DNA of 64,000 nt from Pseudomonas matsuisoli (GTDB lineage: Bacteria; Pseudomonadota; Gammaproteobacteria; Pseudomonadales; Pseudomonadaceae). Shown here piece by piece: positions 1-8,316 of this stretch. The stretch lies in assembly GCF_014647635.1 (NCBI RefSeq), contig NZ_BMPO01000010.1, positions 1-64,000 on the forward strand, given 5' to 3'. Each line of letters starts with the position of its first letter. Positions within the stretch are counted from its first letter, which is position 1. Position numbers and translations under genes: made by a program. Under the pieces are notes generated by a model. The model saw nothing but the letters and a program-made list of their open reading frames with translations. It had not been told where the DNA came from and made no database searches.

Positions 1-1401
1 CGGCAGGTCATAGGGGACGGCGTGTTCCTTGTGATACAGGCAACCGGTGACCAGGGGTTGATCGGGATCGCCTTCGAGGAAAGTGACCAGTACCTCCATG
101 CCGACCCGAGGGATCGCAATGCCGCCGTAGCGATCGCCGGCCCAACTGCTGGAGACGCGGAGCCAACAGCTGGTCTTGTCATCGGCTTGGCCGTGGCGGT
201 CCCAGTGGAACTGGACCTTCACCCGCCCGTATTCGTCGCAATGGATTTCTTCGCCGGCTGGCCCTGTCACGACGGCGGTCTGGCTGCCGAGCACTTTGGG
301 TTTGGGATGGTTCAGGGAAGGTCGAAAAGGGGCCTCCCAGGGGGTTGCGGTAAAACGGTTGCGATAGCCCTGGGTAAATCCGTCAGAGGCTTGGGTGTCG
401 CTGGTGATGGATTCTTCCAGCACCTGAGGTTGCTTGCCTTCGTGATGCACCTCGGTGAGCAGCCAGAGGTCGTTCCAATCGGTACGTGGGTGATCGGCAA
501 GTTCGAGGAAGTGGCCGGAAATCAAGCGCGGGCAATCGCTGCGGCCTTTGGCAAGACGGTAGTCGCGGCGGTGGCGTTCGAGGGCGCGTTGGCTGAGGTG
601 TTTGCCGCGCTCACGGTCGATGAAACGACCGGGGTAGTCGTAGTCTTCCAGCAGCGGCAAATCCTCACCTTTGGCGACCGCTTCCATGAGGACGCGAGGC
701 TTTTCGAAATCGTAGTCTCGGCGAACGACTTCGGAGGTGCGCGTTTCTAGGCGCAGCGCGAAGCGTTTGATCACCGGCTCGCTGGCGACGAGGCCGCTGT
801 CTTGTAGGTAGGCGACGGGCTGCCCCAATTCTGGAAATACCGTCTGGTCATCACCAAACACCAGCACATGTCCCTGTTCGCTGTGCTGGAAGTGGTAGTG
901 AATGCCTTCTTCCTCGCACAGGCGCTGGACGAAGTGCAGGTCGGTCTCGTCGTACTGCACGCAATAGTCCCGCGGCGGATAGACGACCGGACCCAGCTCG
1001 AAGCGGTGGGCGTCACCAAGAATGCCGTGATCGGCGAGCACACGTTCGATGATCTGCGGCGCGGTGAGGTGCTGAAAGATACGTTGGTTCGTGCGATGGG
1101 CGAGATACGCCAGACGCGGCACTAAGGTGACGTGATAGCGGGTCAGGCGTTTGCCGGCGTCGCCTTGGGCGATGCGGTGGATCTGACCGTGGATGCCATT
1201 GCCTTGCGGTGTAAAAGATAGAAATGCGGATTGATGCAGCAGCGGTTCGAGATCAAGGTCAGGCCGCTCGCTGACCAGCGTCAACTCGAACGTATAGGGC
1301 TGGCTGATGGCCTCGTGGCCGGTGAACTCGAGCACCTGAAAGTCGTGCTCGACTCCCGGCAAGGCAAGCGAAAAATGCCGATCATTGGCGACATCGAACA
1401 T
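1..1401 (-). CDS. vgrG: Type VI secretion system spike protein VgrG (3' part beyond window)
   Basis: This is the N-terminal 467 residues of a VgrG, the trimeric spike at the tip of the type VI secretion tube, which punctures target cells and carries effectors. The visible protein starts MFDVANDRHF and runs through the gp27-like domain to the gp5-like OB-fold, where the family signatures DEYGRVKVQFHWDR, SSSWAG and PRVGMEV are all readable. The ATG at 1401 has a strong ribosome binding site, AGGGAGG, seven bases upstream. The gene is cut by the left window edge, so any C-terminal extension or fused effector cannot be judged. No other T6SS structural gene is in the window, so this is probably an orphan or auxiliary vgrG locus, and effector or immunity genes would be expected to the left of position 1. 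The family call is secure. Confidence 0.95.
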   Translation of the reverse strand, partial: MFDVANDRHFSLALPGVEHDFQVLEFTGHEAISQPYTFELTLVSERPDLDLEPLLHQSAFLSFTPQGNGIHGQIHRIAQGDAGKRLTRYHVTLVPRLAYLAHRTNQRIFQHLTAPQIIERVLADHGILGDAHRFELGPVVYPPRDYCVQYDETDLHFVQRLCEEEGIHYHFQHSEQGHVLVFGDDQTVFPELGQPVAYLQDSGLVASEPVIKRFALRLETRTSEVVRRDYDFEKPRVLMEAVAKGEDLPLLEDYDYPGRFIDRERGKHLSQRALERHRRDYRLAKGRSDCPRLISGHFLELADHPRTDWNDLWLLTEVHHEGKQPQVLEESITSDTQASDGFTQGYRNRFTATPWEAPFRPSLNHPKPKVLGSQTAVVTGPAGEEIHCDEYGRVKVQFHWDRHGQADDKTSCWLRVSSSWAGDRYGGIAIPRVGMEVLVTFLEGDPDQPLVTGCLYHKEHAVPYDLP

Positions 1402-1539
1402 GTCCACGCCTCCCTGCGTGACCTTCGAAAGGTCGGCAGGATGGCGAAGCAAATGATCGAGCTCAACCCGGTCGGTACATAAACCGGAATCAGGTCACGC
1501 GTGAACGTTAATGCGCCTAACGCAGCTCACAAAACGGCA
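1402..1539. other. Intergenic gap between vgrG and the LysE exporter gene
   Basis: This 138-base stretch should hold the vgrG promoter on the minus strand. I see no convincing terminator or promoter pair in it. Confidence 0.4.
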
Positions 1540-2169
1540 TCAGCGCATTTGCGTAAAGGCAAGCTTGATGCCCAGTGCTACCAGAACCGCGCCCATCGCG
1601 CGGTCGAACCAATGTCCCAAGCGGGCGAAGCCCGCGCGTACCCGGGCTTGACTAAACAATAGGGCCACCATACAGAACCAAAGCCCAGTGGCCACGGCCA
1701 GGTAGAGGCCGTAACCCGCCTGCACCAGATGAGGTGTTTGCGGGCTAATGACGACGGTGAACAACGAAAGGAAGAACAGCGTCGCTTTAGGGTTGAGACC
1801 GTTAGTGACAAATCCGACCACGAATGCCGACCGCGCGCTTCGATCTGCCGAGGGTGCCGATAGTGCGTCTGCCGATACCGCCGCAGGCCGCGCTCGCAGC
1901 GCCTTGAAACCGATGTAGAGCAGATACGCAGCCGCCAGCCACTTCAACGCGTTGAAGTGCACGATGGATTGCGAAACGATCAGGCCAATACCGAGCAGTG
2001 AATAGGCAACGTGAACAAGGATGCCGGTACCGACACCGGCGGCGGTGATCAGGCCGGTACGCCGGCCTTGCATGACGCTCTCGCGGACCACCACGGCAAA
2101 GTCCGGCCCTGGACTTGCCACAGCCAGGAGGTGAATGAGCGCGACGGTAAAGAATTCAGCCCAGTACAT
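1540..2169 (-). CDS. LysE/RhtB family amino-acid exporter
   Basis: A 209-residue inner-membrane protein of the LysE/RhtB (threonine, homoserine lactone or lysine efflux) family. The N-terminal segment contains the family pattern with ASPGPDF at about residues 17-23, followed by several hydrophobic segments and the NGLNPKA motif in the middle, which is typical of RhtB-like exporters. The frame stays open further upstream, but homology begins at MYWAEFF, so the ATG at 2169 was chosen; its ribosome binding site is weak (GGAA). It appears to stand alone between vgrG and the end of the cobalt chelatase operon. The substrate cannot be told from sequence. Confidence 0.88.
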   Translation of the reverse strand: MYWAEFFTVALIHLLAVASPGPDFAVVVRESVMQGRRTGLITAAGVGTGILVHVAYSLLGIGLIVSQSIVHFNALKWLAAAYLLYIGFKALRARPAAVSADALSAPSADRSARSAFVVGFVTNGLNPKATLFFLSLFTVVISPQTPHLVQAGYGLYLAVATGLWFCMVALLFSQARVRAGFARLGHWFDRAMGAVLVALGIKLAFTQMR

Positions 2170-2325
2170 GGCGAGTTCCAGCGAGAATTGAGGGCTGCAC
2201 TTTACGCCGATGCAGTACGCGGTTGAAGTAGAGTGTGTGAGACCTGCAGACGTCGTGCTCGTCAGCAATTGGCGCTTCAGCAATCGCTGTCGCAACGCCA
2301 CGCTGTGTGTCGAATGTTCGTTGCT

Positions 2326-2350
2326 GATCGCCCGCAAGCGGGCTCCTACA
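2326..2350. repeat. Single REP palindrome
   Basis: The stretch reads GATCGCCCGCAAGCGGGC followed by TCCTACA, the usual head and tail of a Pseudomonas REP element. It lies in the gap between the exporter gene and the end of the cobalt chelatase operon and may help stabilise the 3' end of the operon transcript. Confidence 0.8.
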
Positions 2351-2374
2351 GGTGGCAGTCAGGGCAATCGCTTT

Positions 2375-3037
2375 TTAACGTTCCACACGCGCCATGTCCT
2401 CCGCGCGCTGGTAGCTCGCACTCCACTGCATAGCAAGACGCGACATGCGCCCGAGTGGTACGGAAGCGCTCTCGAAATCCACTAATCCAATTGTGTCAGC
2501 GTAACGCGGGCATTCGGGCAAAGGATCGAAACGGCCGTCACTGAGAAACCAAAGGAACGTTGCTTTGCCAGGCGTCTTTCGCTTAACACTCGCCAATATC
2601 CGCTCGGCCAGCGCCATCCCAGATGTGGCGGGCGATGCTCCGCCACCTTCGATCGGCCGAATCCAGCGCTCGTTGAAGGCGATCGCTTTACCAGGGTGCC
2701 GCAATACATGCGCGCGCGACCCGGAAAAACCGATCACCATCAGTTCGCCACGCTCGCGGTAGATTCGAGCGCTCCAGCGCGTTAGCAAGCCTTTGGCCAA
2801 CGACAGGCTGCGCCGCTTGAGCATCGAGCCCGAGCAGTCCAGTACCACGCAGTGCAGCACTCCAGACTCGGCTTTGCGCATCTGAAAACGAAGGTGATGC
2901 TGCGCGAGCGGAGCGTGCGACTTGGCCAGCAGCGTACGCGGCCAATGGATGTGGTTGGTTTCATGAATGCCGGAGCGCCGCCTCCCGGCTTGCCCCCCGA
3001 TTGCCGGAAGACGGCCGGATGAAGGCGTCCGGCTCAG
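2375..3037 (-). CDS. VWA-domain subunit of the cobalt/magnesium chelatase (CobT/ChlD-like), probable CTG start
   Basis: This is the last gene of the riboswitch-led cobaltochelatase operon. It encodes a von Willebrand A domain with the metal-ion adhesion site DCSGSM and a later LSDGRFD; such VWA subunits pair with the ChlI-like AAA+ subunit to power metal insertion by CobN. The first in-frame ATG (2881) lies only 15 codons before the MIDAS and has no ribosome binding site. The frame upstream of it encodes IHWPRTLLAKSHAPL, which resembles the conserved segment preceding the VWA domain in relatives. No ATG, GTG or TTG exists between the in-frame stop near 3113 and 2881. A CTG at 3037 overlaps the stop codon of the upstream gene as CTGA, like the usual ATGA coupling, so I place the start there, giving 220 residues. 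The family call is firm; the start is inferred. Confidence 0.75.
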   Translation of the reverse strand: MSRTPSSGRLPAIGGQAGRRRSGIHETNHIHWPRTLLAKSHAPLAQHHLRFQMRKAESGVLHCVVLDCSGSMLKRRSLSLAKGLLTRWSARIYRERGELMVIGFSGSRAHVLRHPGKAIAFNERWIRPIEGGGASPATSGMALAERILASVKRKTPGKATFLWFLSDGRFDPLPECPRYADTIGLVDFESASVPLGRMSRLAMQWSASYQRAEDMARVER

Positions 3038-4038
3038 CGCTTTTTTGCGGTTAGCGGGTCCGCGTGGGCCAGAGACTGGATGGGTGCCGTTTCGGGCGGC
3101 ATCGCACCCCAGTCATCCGTAGCGGCGGCCGAACCACCGCCGTGGGACGTATCGCGCGGCGTCGGTTCCTGTCGAGCTTCGGGTGGTACTTGGCGGCGAT
3201 GCGCGAGGACCAGCTCCGCCACTGCATCGAGATCCTCCCCCAGAACCTCGTCTCGCTGTTGCCAAGCGGCATGAGCTGCGGCGGCGCGCAGCATGACGAG
3301 GTCCGCACGCACGCCTTCCACGTGTGCAGCGTGACAACGTTCGCTGACCTGCCGATACAGGGCGTCGCTAAACGGAAGTTCTCCTGCACGCTGCCGGGCG
3401 TCCGCCAAACGCTGGGCCAGCCCCTTCTGCGTAGCATCATGGTCAGCGAGAAAACGCTGCGGATCGCGATCGAACAGAAGACGACTGCGCACGATGGCTT
3501 CGCGAGTCCCTATGTCGATGCGCTCGCCCAAGCGCACGAACAACCCAAAGCGGTCGAGCAGCTGCGGACGTAGCTCGCCCTCCTCCGGGTTCATGGTGCC
3601 GACAAGCGCCACCCGTGCCGGATGCTGATGCGAAATACCGTCACGCTCGATTCGGTTGATACCGCTGGCGCAGACGTCCAACAGCAGGTCCACCAGAGGA
3701 TCGGCCAGCAGATTCACCTCATCGACATACAGCACGCCGCCATCGGCTTTTGCCAGCAGCCCTGGACGGAAGACCACATCGCCCGACTGCAACGCTGCGC
3801 CAATATCAAGCGAGCCGGCCAATTGCTCCTCGCTCGCGCCCAGGGGCAGGTTGACGAACGCGCCGCTTGGCAGCAAATCCGCCAAAGCGCGGGCACTGGT
3901 GGATTTCGCCGTACCACGCGGGCCTTCGATCAGCACGCCACCAATATGTGGATCGATCGCCACCAGCAGCAGTGCGAGCTTGAGGTCGTCCTGGCCATGC
4001 AAGGCAGCGAACGGGTATTGCGGGCGTGTGCGTTCCAT
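3034..4038 (-). CDS. ChlI/BchI-like AAA+ ATPase subunit of the cobalt/magnesium chelatase
   Basis: A 334-residue AAA+ ATPase of the magnesium-chelatase I family, which with a VWA subunit drives ATP-dependent metal insertion by CobN. Walker A is GPRGTAKS (residues 39-46) and Walker B is GVLYVDEVNLL (101-111). The segment VALVGTMNPEEGELRPQLLD and the arginine-rich second region are typical of the family. The ATG at 4038 overlaps the cobN stop codon by one base (TGATG), indicating translational coupling. The C-terminus carries a low-complexity tail rich in Pro, Gly and Ser. In many pseudomonads a ChlI/VWA pair of this kind replaces the CobS/CobT pair of alphaproteobacteria; that role is inferred from the operon. 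Confidence 0.9.
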   Translation of the reverse strand: MERTRPQYPFAALHGQDDLKLALLLVAIDPHIGGVLIEGPRGTAKSTSARALADLLPSGAFVNLPLGASEEQLAGSLDIGAALQSGDVVFRPGLLAKADGGVLYVDEVNLLADPLVDLLLDVCASGINRIERDGISHQHPARVALVGTMNPEEGELRPQLLDRFGLFVRLGERIDIGTREAIVRSRLLFDRDPQRFLADHDATQKGLAQRLADARQRAGELPFSDALYRQVSERCHAAHVEGVRADLVMLRAAAAHAAWQQRDEVLGEDLDAVAELVLAHRRQVPPEARQEPTPRDTSHGGGSAAATDDWGAMPPETAPIQSLAHADPLTAKKR

Positions 4039-7000
4039 CAGGTTTCCAGGTCTCGTTCGGCGTTCAACAGGTGCGCTTCGAGGCGTTCTCGATAGTCGCC
4101 GGGCTCAGCCCAGAGCCCGCGCTGCACGGCCTCCAACAGGCGCTCGGCGATATCGTGAAGCGCGTCCGGGTTGTGCCGTTGCAAAAAATCTCGGTTGATC
4201 GGGTCTTCCAGATAGGCATCGGTTACGCCGGCGTACTGGTCATCCCGCACCACACCTGTGGTGGCGTCGAAAGCAAACATCAGCTCGACCGTCGCCGCCA
4301 TTTCGAAGGCGCCTTTATAGCCATGCCGGCGCATGCCCTCGATCCATTTCGGATTGGTCGCGCGAGCCCTGACGACGCGGCTTATTTCTTCATCCAGCCC
4401 GCGAATACGAGGCGCCTCGGGATTGCTGTGGTCGCCGAAAAGCAGCGCCGGGCGATCGCCCGACAGGTGATGGACCGCCGCGCTCATGCCGCCCTGGAAC
4501 TGGTAGTAATCATCGGAATCCAGCAGGTCATGCTCACGATTGTCCTGGTTCTGCACCACGGCCTGAATAGTCGTCAGCTGCTGCGCGAACGTGTCCGCGC
4601 GCGCTTCGCCGTAGACCTTCGCACCGTAGGCGAACCCGCCCCAGTTCAAATAAGCACGAGCCAGGTCACCTTCATCCCGCCAGTCGCGGGAATCCATCAA
4701 GCCTTGCAAGCCGGCCCCGTAGGCACCGGGCTTAGCGCCGAAAATGCGGAAGCTGGCTCGGCGATGCGCTGCGGTTTCATCCAGACCTTCCGTTTGCAGC
4801 TGGGCGCTTTCGCGAAGGATGCGCGCGCGGATCGGGTTCGCCTCTTCCGGCTCGTCGAGCCCGGCGATCGTCTGAACCGCCGCGTCGAACATCTGCATCA
4901 CGCCCGAGAACGCGTCACGAAAGAAGCCGGACACCCGCAGCGTGACATCGACACGTGGTCGTCCGAGGTTCGGGACGGGAATGATCTCGAAATCAGTCAC
5001 ACGATGGCTGCCTTCGGCCCATTTCGGACGGACTCCGATCAGCGCAAACGCCTGCGCGACGTCATCACCGCCAGTGCGCATGGTGGCGGTGCCCCAGACG
5101 GATAAACCGATGCTGCTGGGGTAGTCCCCGTTGTCCTGTACGTAGCGTTCGACCAGCAGCGCTGCCGACTTCTCGCCGAGCGTCCAGGCAGTTGGCGTCG
5201 GGATCATGCGAGTGTCGACGGAGAAGAAATTACGGCCTGTCGGGAGCACATCAGGGCGCCCGCGCGTGGGAGCACCGCTGGGGCCGGGAGGGACGAAGCG
5301 GCCTTCCAATCCACGGGAGAGTTGGTGGAGTTCTTGAGGACCGCAGGCGCGTAGGCGTGGACGGAGGTCGTCGGTGATGCGTTGGAGGACGGGATGGGTG
5401 TGGGGAAGAGTTTGTGGCAGATCCGCCTGATCCTGTAGGAGCGAGGTTGCTCGCGAAAGCGGTTCCGACCTTACCAATGCATCGCCAGGAATATCGCAAT
5501 TCGCGAGCAAGCTCGCTCCTACAGGGGGCGTAGGCTGCTGAAGATTTGCGTCAACTGCTGGCTTTTGTAGGAGCGGGCTTGCCCGCGAATTGCGATCTGT
5601 CTGTACGTCCTGCAGTGAGGTGGAAATTGCTTTCGCGGGCAAGCGGATCGCCGCCCGGCCCGCTCCTACAGAGATCGAGGGCGCTGCGGCATCGTCGTTC
5701 GACTCCAACTCTTCCAGCAGTGCTAACGCCAACAGCTCCAGCCGCTCCCGGGTGTCGCCAAGCGTACGCCATGGGCCATCGCAAATAGCGCAAAGAATCT
5801 CAGGACGACCCCCTTCCCACGGATTCCCCCACTCCCCAGTCAACGGATCGAACTCACCACCTGGCAACAAATCATGCACCAGCGCACGAACCAGGCTGGC
5901 ATTACGCCCCTGGCCATCGCCCACTCCGTGGCGAGCCAGCGCCAGCAAGGTATCCCGCTCCAGGCGGCCTTGAGGCGACTCGCCAAAGACATGCAGCCCA
6001 TCGCGAATCTGGCTTTCCTTCAATTCGCAAAGATAGGTATCGGTGCGGTTGAGGAGCGTCTGCTCGTCTTCCTCGCTCGATGGCGGCGGCATGCCGAGGT
6101 CGGCATGCAGGTTGTTCTGCAAGATCATCGCGAGAATTTGCTTGCGCAAGAGCCCTGCGCGGCGCGGATCAAGTGTGAGTGCATCGTAGAACTCATCGAT
6201 CAGGCGCTCGAGGTCACGGGTCGGGCCGTAGCTTTCCGCGCGTGTCAGCGGTGGCATCAGGTGGTCGATGATGACCGCCTGAGTGCGGCGCTTGGCCTGG
6301 GTACCCTCCCCCGGATCATTGACGATAAAGGGGTACAGATGAGGCATGGGCCCGAAGATGATGTCTGGCCAGCAGGTGTCGCTCAGCGCGACGCTCTTGC
6401 CCGGCAGCCATTCGAGATTACCGTGCTTGCCGACGTGGACGATGGCATCGCAGGCCCAGTGGCGGCGCAACCATGCATAGAACGCGAGGTAGTGATGCGG
6501 CGGCACGAGGTCTGGGTCGTGGTAGTTGGCCATCTCGTCGAGGTTATAGCCGCGCGCTGGCTGGATACCGACGAACACGGTGCCTAGGCGCAATCCCGCG
6601 ATCATGAAGCGGTTCTGGCGCAGCAATGGATCTTGCTCGGGCGGTCCCCACCGCTCGACCACAGAGGCACGGCTGGTCTCGGGCAAACCCTCGAAAAACG
6701 ACAGGTAATCCGCCATGGCCAGGCTCTGCATGGCGGGTCGCATGCCCCAGTTATCTGGATCATTGGTGATGCCGGCCTTCAGCGCAGCCATCAACGTCTC
6801 ACCGTCGGCAGGCGTGCCTTCGACACGGTAACCATCCTGCTGCAGGCGGTTGAGGATATTGATGATCGACGCTGGCGTATCGAGCCCAACCCCATTGCCC
6901 AGCCGACCTTCCCGCGTCGGATAGTTAGCCAGGATCAGGGCGAGGCGCTTCTCAGCATTCGGCAAGGTGCGTAGGCGGCACCAACGGCGTGACAGTTCGG

Positions 7001-8096
7001 CAATGAACGCCATGCGCTCTGCCCGCCCGTGATACTCGACGACGTCGCACTGCGTGAGCTCACAGCGCCTGCCCAATCCCTTGAAGCTGAACGCGCGGCT
7101 GATGATGCGCCCGTCTACTTCCGGCAACGCCACCTGCATGGCCATGTCGCGTGGCTGCAGACCGTGCGGATCGTCCTGCCAGCCTTCCTGATTGCCGCTG
7201 GAAAGCATCACTTGCAGCACGGGAATATCGCCAACGAGCGCATGATCGCCCGGATCGTCGATCGCGGAATGGGCAAAGGCGGTACTGTTCAAGATCAGCC
7301 CGACCTCATGCTCGGTGCAGAGCTGACGTAACGTAGCCAGGCACAGTCCGTCCTTGAGCGAGAGCAACGCGATCGGCAGCGGATTCAAGCCGGCGTTGAG
7401 CAGCTCGTCGCACAGCCCGTCGAACACCCGCGTATTACCCGCCTGGAGGTGAGAACGGTAGAAAAGAACGGCGACGCATGGCGCTCCTGGCAACCAGCGC
7501 GCCTGCCAATCGGCGACTGCAGCCGGCTGCCGTTGCGGATGATGAATCGTGATTGGCGCCAGCGTCACAGGTGGCGGTACCGGGCCTGGCAGGTCGAAGT
7601 AGCGAACACCGAGATAACGGTAAAGCGCCGCCGCATTCCCTGCCCCACCTTCACGCAGATAGCGCCACAGTTGATGGCATGCCTCACCATCGGCGGTGCT
7701 GAGCGCGGTAAGGTTCGGGTCCTCACTCATGTCACCGGAAAACATCGCCAGCACGATGCCCTTACGGCGGCACAGCGAAACGAGCTGTTCAGTGCCGTAG
7801 GGCCAATAGCTTTCGCCGCCCAGGTGGTCGACGACTATTACCTTCGCGTGCTGCAGCACCTCGTCGATGTAGAGATCGATCGACGCGTGCTGGCGCAGGT
7901 GTACGAGGTTGGCGAGGCGTACTTCGGGGTAAGGCGCCTGGGGATCACGGGCTTGCGGATGCGCAGCTGCCAGCAGGGCCAGCGTCGTGTCAGCCGAACT
8001 CAGAATGACGATATCGCCGGGTGTCTGGTCGAGCCGGGTGATGATCGCGCCGCTCTCGTCGACGTAGCCACCCGGCATGGCTGACAGCATGTGCAT
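4038..8096 (-). CDS. cobN: Cobaltochelatase subunit CobN, with an in-frame REP-derived insert
   Basis: CobN is the large subunit of the ATP-dependent aerobic cobaltochelatase, which inserts Co2+ into hydrogenobyrinic acid a,c-diamide in the cytoplasm. The 1352-residue product begins MHMLSAMPGGYV, matching the usual family start, and carries conserved blocks such as HVGKHGNLEWLPGKS and RFVPPGPSGAPTRGRPDVLPTG. Between about residues 808 and 888 (bases 5433-5673) the protein has a segment with no family resemblance, encoded by four REP palindromes in two inverted pairs; the reading frame stays open through all of them. The insert falls just before the conserved RFVPPGPSG block and is probably a surface linker. 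Neighbours are cobW upstream and the ChlI-like ATPase downstream, coupled by a one-base overlap. Family identity is certain; activity of this variant is untested. Confidence 0.96.
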   Translation of the reverse strand: MHMLSAMPGGYVDESGAIITRLDQTPGDIVILSSADTTLALLAAAHPQARDPQAPYPEVRLANLVHLRQHASIDLYIDEVLQHAKVIVVDHLGGESYWPYGTEQLVSLCRRKGIVLAMFSGDMSEDPNLTALSTADGEACHQLWRYLREGGAGNAAALYRYLGVRYFDLPGPVPPPVTLAPITIHHPQRQPAAVADWQARWLPGAPCVAVLFYRSHLQAGNTRVFDGLCDELLNAGLNPLPIALLSLKDGLCLATLRQLCTEHEVGLILNSTAFAHSAIDDPGDHALVGDIPVLQVMLSSGNQEGWQDDPHGLQPRDMAMQVALPEVDGRIISRAFSFKGLGRRCELTQCDVVEYHGRAERMAFIAELSRRWCRLRTLPNAEKRLALILANYPTREGRLGNGVGLDTPASIINILNRLQQDGYRVEGTPADGETLMAALKAGITNDPDNWGMRPAMQSLAMADYLSFFEGLPETSRASVVERWGPPEQDPLLRQNRFMIAGLRLGTVFVGIQPARGYNLDEMANYHDPDLVPPHHYLAFYAWLRRHWACDAIVHVGKHGNLEWLPGKSVALSDTCWPDIIFGPMPHLYPFIVNDPGEGTQAKRRTQAVIIDHLMPPLTRAESYGPTRDLERLIDEFYDALTLDPRRAGLLRKQILAMILQNNLHADLGMPPPSSEEDEQTLLNRTDTYLCELKESQIRDGLHVFGESPQGRLERDTLLALARHGVGDGQGRNASLVRALVHDLLPGGEFDPLTGEWGNPWEGGRPEILCAICDGPWRTLGDTRERLELLALALLEELESNDDAAAPSISVGAGRAAIRLPAKAISTSLQDVQTDRNSRASPLLQKPAVDANLQQPTPPVGASLLANCDIPGDALVRSEPLSRATSLLQDQADLPQTLPHTHPVLQRITDDLRPRLRACGPQELHQLSRGLEGRFVPPGPSGAPTRGRPDVLPTGRNFFSVDTRMIPTPTAWTLGEKSAALLVERYVQDNGDYPSSIGLSVWGTATMRTGGDDVAQAFALIGVRPKWAEGSHRVTDFEIIPVPNLGRPRVDVTLRVSGFFRDAFSGVMQMFDAAVQTIAGLDEPEEANPIRARILRESAQLQTEGLDETAAHRRASFRIFGAKPGAYGAGLQGLMDSRDWRDEGDLARAYLNWGGFAYGAKVYGEARADTFAQQLTTIQAVVQNQDNREHDLLDSDDYYQFQGGMSAAVHHLSGDRPALLFGDHSNPEAPRIRGLDEEISRVVRARATNPKWIEGMRRHGYKGAFEMAATVELMFAFDATTGVVRDDQYAGVTDAYLEDPINRDFLQRHNPDALHDIAERLLEAVQRGLWAEPGDYRERLEAHLLNAERDLET
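5433..5673. repeat. Four REP palindromes (two inverted pairs) inside cobN
   Basis: Four copies of the GTAGGAGC-type REP sequence lie at about 5433-5460, 5496-5524, 5566-5594 and 5630-5671. They alternate in orientation, forming two REPIN-like inverted pairs. All are within the cobN coding frame and contribute roughly 80 codons with no stop. On the coding strand they give similar short peptides (NSRASPLLQ, LSRATSLLQ and GASLLANCD). REP elements are normally confined to intergenic DNA. Confidence 0.92.
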
Positions 8097-8163
8097 CTGT
8101 GACGCTTCCTCAAAGCCTGTTCACGATCTCGCGAACCAGGGCAGTTCGATGGCTAGGCATATA

Positions 8164-8280
8164 TGTGGGAGCGGACCGGGCGGCGATCCGCATGTCCGCG
8201 AGATGATCTCAAACTCACAGCAGTTATGCCTGATTACACCCTTCGCGGGCATGGCGGATCGCCGCCCGGCCCGTTCCCAC
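8164..8280. repeat. REPIN (inverted REP pair) between cobW and cobN
   Basis: Two REP copies with CGGGCGGCGATCCGC and its complement GCGGATCGCCGCCCG face each other, flanked by GTGGGAGC and GTTCCCAC. They sit within the operon, between the cobW stop and the cobN start, so the transcript is expected to fold into a long hairpin here. Confidence 0.9.
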
Positions 8281-8316
8281 AGGAGAAGGTTGATTACGAA
8301 AGATCGTAAACAAGTT

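Noticed and set aside
22-1125. Open frames on the plus strand at the left edge
   Set aside because: They lie opposite the VgrG coding frame, whose conserved motifs are on the minus strand.
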